Positions 62,181-64,000 of a stretch of 64,000 bases of DNA are shown one piece after another. How positions within the stretch are numbered: the stretch's first letter is position 1; every line of letters starts with the position of its first letter. Location of the stretch: the NCBI GenBank assembly GCA_000231825.2, contig JH720294.1, positions 846,980 through 910,979 on the forward strand, written 5' to 3'. The position numbers were made by a program, and so were the translations under genes. The notes below the pieces were generated by a model. It saw only the letters and a list, made by a program, of their open reading frames with translations. It was not told the DNA's origin and made no database searches. The DNA is from Tetrahymena elliotti 4EA. Taxonomy: Eukaryota; Ciliophora; Oligohymenophorea; Hymenostomatida; Tetrahymenidae.

Positions 62181-64000
62181 ATGAGTTCAAATAAATCAGA
62201 AGAAAATTAGGATTAACAATAGGAGATTTAATAAGAGAAGGTTAACCATGTAGATGAGGTATTTAAATTATTGTATTCATATATCATATTTTAACATTTT
62301 ATTACATTTTGTATGATTAGTAAGATATCTAGTAACCATTAGAAGGCTTTAGTTAGTAATAAAATGAGAATATTTAAAATCAAAGCAATTTGAATGAAGC
62401 AAATTTTCAAGTAGAAGAAAGAAAGGAAGATTTTATTTAAAACAGCATGACAGGTAGTAGAACTGAACCTCAGCAAGATAACGAAAATGATTAATAAATT
62501 GAAAAGCACCAAATACATAGAACAACTATCACAATAGAGGATTAAGAACTCTAAGACTTAAGCTAAATGGAATAAAGCTAAGCTAGTGTGAATAATATTA
62601 GTGAAAATTATATATAGGATTAGAGTTAATAATAAAACAATAATTAATAATAATAATAACCTCAGTAAATTGAAGAAGATGAATAGAATAATAACGCTCC
62701 ATTAAATCCTACTGAAATATTTGCTAGAATGATAGGTTCTATGAATAATGAACCATTCTTAAATGAAGAAACATTGGTAGGAATATACTAAATGTTGCAT
62801 CTTGATTCGCAACAGATGTTTGATGAAATAGATAGAAGTTAGCCTAATTGGAAGGAATAAGTTGAAAATATTCTAAAGAAAAGATTAGAGATTTACAATA
62901 AGAAAGTTGAGTTGATTTCTAATATTTACCAATCAAAAATTCCTAACAATTCTATGCACAACATAGAAAAAATTATGTCTATCATTAAAAGTAAAGAGAA
63001 AGAAATTTACATTTAGAAATTAGATAAACGTGCCTAACATTTTTGTAAACATCACTAACAGAGGAACGAAGAAGATGAAGATAATAGTAATTAATAAAAT
63101 TAAGAATAAAATGACATTGACACTGATAAAAAGTAGGATAACATTAATATTTAAGGATAAAAAAATGAAAAGGATACTTCAGTACAAGATAAAGTTGGCT
63201 AAGATAAATAATGTGAAGATTTTAATCATAACCATATTAAAGGATAGAATGAAAATGAAGATGAAGGACAGGAAGAATAGACTAAATAAGTGAATGAAGA
63301 TTAGAATAATTAAAAAGATATTGAGAATGACTCAACTGAAAATTTACAAGAGATTTTGAAAAAAGAAGAAGGAGAAAATGAAGAAGAATAAGATTTAGAT
63401 AGTGGGGAAATAGAAGATGATATCTCAGAGGAAAACTTAGAAAAATTGAAAAAAAAATTGCAAAGAAATGAAGAAATCCGCAGAAAATAAGAAGAATAAA
63501 AGAAGCTTTTAATTGAAGAAAATCAAAGATTAAAAAGAGAATATGAAGAAATGATTGAAAAAGATTAAAAGTTAAGAAGAGATTATCAAAGCTAAATGTA
63601 AATTGAAAACTATCTTTTATAAAAAGAAGCAGCTCTTTAAGCATAATAGCAATAACTCTAGGAAGTTTTAATAAAAAACATAAGTGATACTGAATTTAAT
63701 TAGAGTTCAAATACAAAAGATAATGAATAACTAGACTAAAATAATTTAGTTTAAAAACAAGAAGACTAAGAAACTCAAATAACTTAAGAAACTCTAATTG
63801 AATCAACAGATTAATCAGAAAATTAGATTAATTAGTAGAACATTTAAACATAGACTGAAAATATTTAGGATGATCACGACAATCATCATCAACATTAACA
63901 TCACCATCACCACCACCATCAAAATGATGATATCGAACAAAATCAAAGACAAGAGAATAACAATATCAACGAAGATGATGAATAATAATAAAACTAAAAT
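62181..64000 (+). CDS. Gln/Asn- and acid-rich coiled-coil protein, 3' end beyond the window
   Basis: Exon 1 is 62181-62258 (starting MSSNKSEENQ) and exon 2 is 62321 to the window end, in phase. At least 586 residues are present with no TGA. The first ~170 residues are Gln/Asn-rich. A more ordered segment follows: NPTEIFARMIGSMNNEPFLN, then MLHLDSQQMFDEIDRSQPNW and a Lys/Glu/Ile-rich helix. Next is a Glu/Asp/Gln stretch, then a strong coiled coil at about 63430-63660 (EENLEKLKKKLQRNEEIRRK). A His-rich tract lies at ~63868-63933. I do not recognise a family. A structural, possibly cytoskeletal or ciliary, role is only a guess from composition. Long runs of TAA codons (for example near 62640) read as poly-Gln. 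Confidence 0.75.

Noticed and set aside
63282..63644. Minus-strand ORF of 120 residues rich in Phe, Leu and Ser
   Set aside because: Antisense shadow of the Glu/Lys-rich coiled coil on the plus strand; the composition is what reverse-complemented GAA/AAA codons give.
1..64000. CRISPR arrays, prokaryotic operons, Shine-Dalgarno sites or rho-independent terminators
   Set aside because: The sequence is eukaryotic, with spliced genes and a ciliate code; no regularly spaced identical repeats with unique spacers are present.

Overview
The window is nuclear DNA from a ciliate, most likely the macronuclear genome of Tetrahymena or a close relative. It is very AT-rich. Every recognisable gene is full of in-frame TAA and TAG codons where relatives have glutamine, and each closes on TGA. 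Introns are short to medium, AT-rich and GT...AG. Standard-code ORF finding therefore breaks every gene into pieces. The models here read TAA/TAG as Gln and TGA as the only stop, and were checked for splice phase.

Layout. 1-1190: degenerate direct repeats. 3571-6496 (minus): a kelch ORF and an upstream RING/B-box coiled-coil gene that may be one gene. 7837-8747 (minus): mitochondrial ribosomal protein bL17m. 9883-11391 (minus): a zinc-binding coiled-coil protein. 12483-14023 (minus): proteasome subunit alpha 6 in 8 exons. 15241-16906 (minus): a membrane-anchored aspartyl protease-like protein. 19838-22975 (plus): glycyl-tRNA synthetase. 24077-24634 (plus): an ARF-like protein without its nucleotide-binding motifs. 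25096-28356 (minus): a double pseudokinase with C-terminal leucine-rich repeats. 29504-31280 (minus): a RING plus PHD finger protein. 32848-41430 and 47489-56080 (minus): two giant, cysteine-rich, probably GPI-anchored surface proteins. 59071-61497 (plus): replication protein A large subunit. 62181-64000 (plus): the start of a glutamine- and acid-rich coiled-coil protein that runs off the window.

Housekeeping genes (bL17m, PSMA6, GlyRS, RPA1) are mixed with fast-evolving, lineage-specific families (kelch/B-box, kinase-LRR, cysteine-rich surface proteins). No operon-like organisation is seen. The 31-57 kb part is a segmental duplication. Two 8.6-kb surface-protein genes lie 14.64 kb apart. Their middle ~3.3 kb looks identical by eye while both ends have diverged, which suggests recent gene conversion or an assembly collapse. 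A decayed third 3' end, a stray copy of the RING/PHD gene's 5' end, a broken Merlin/ISXO2-type transposase and an unidentified decayed gene lie in and around the duplicated blocks. A 100-bp island of 50% GC sits just downstream of the first surface-protein gene and is unexplained.
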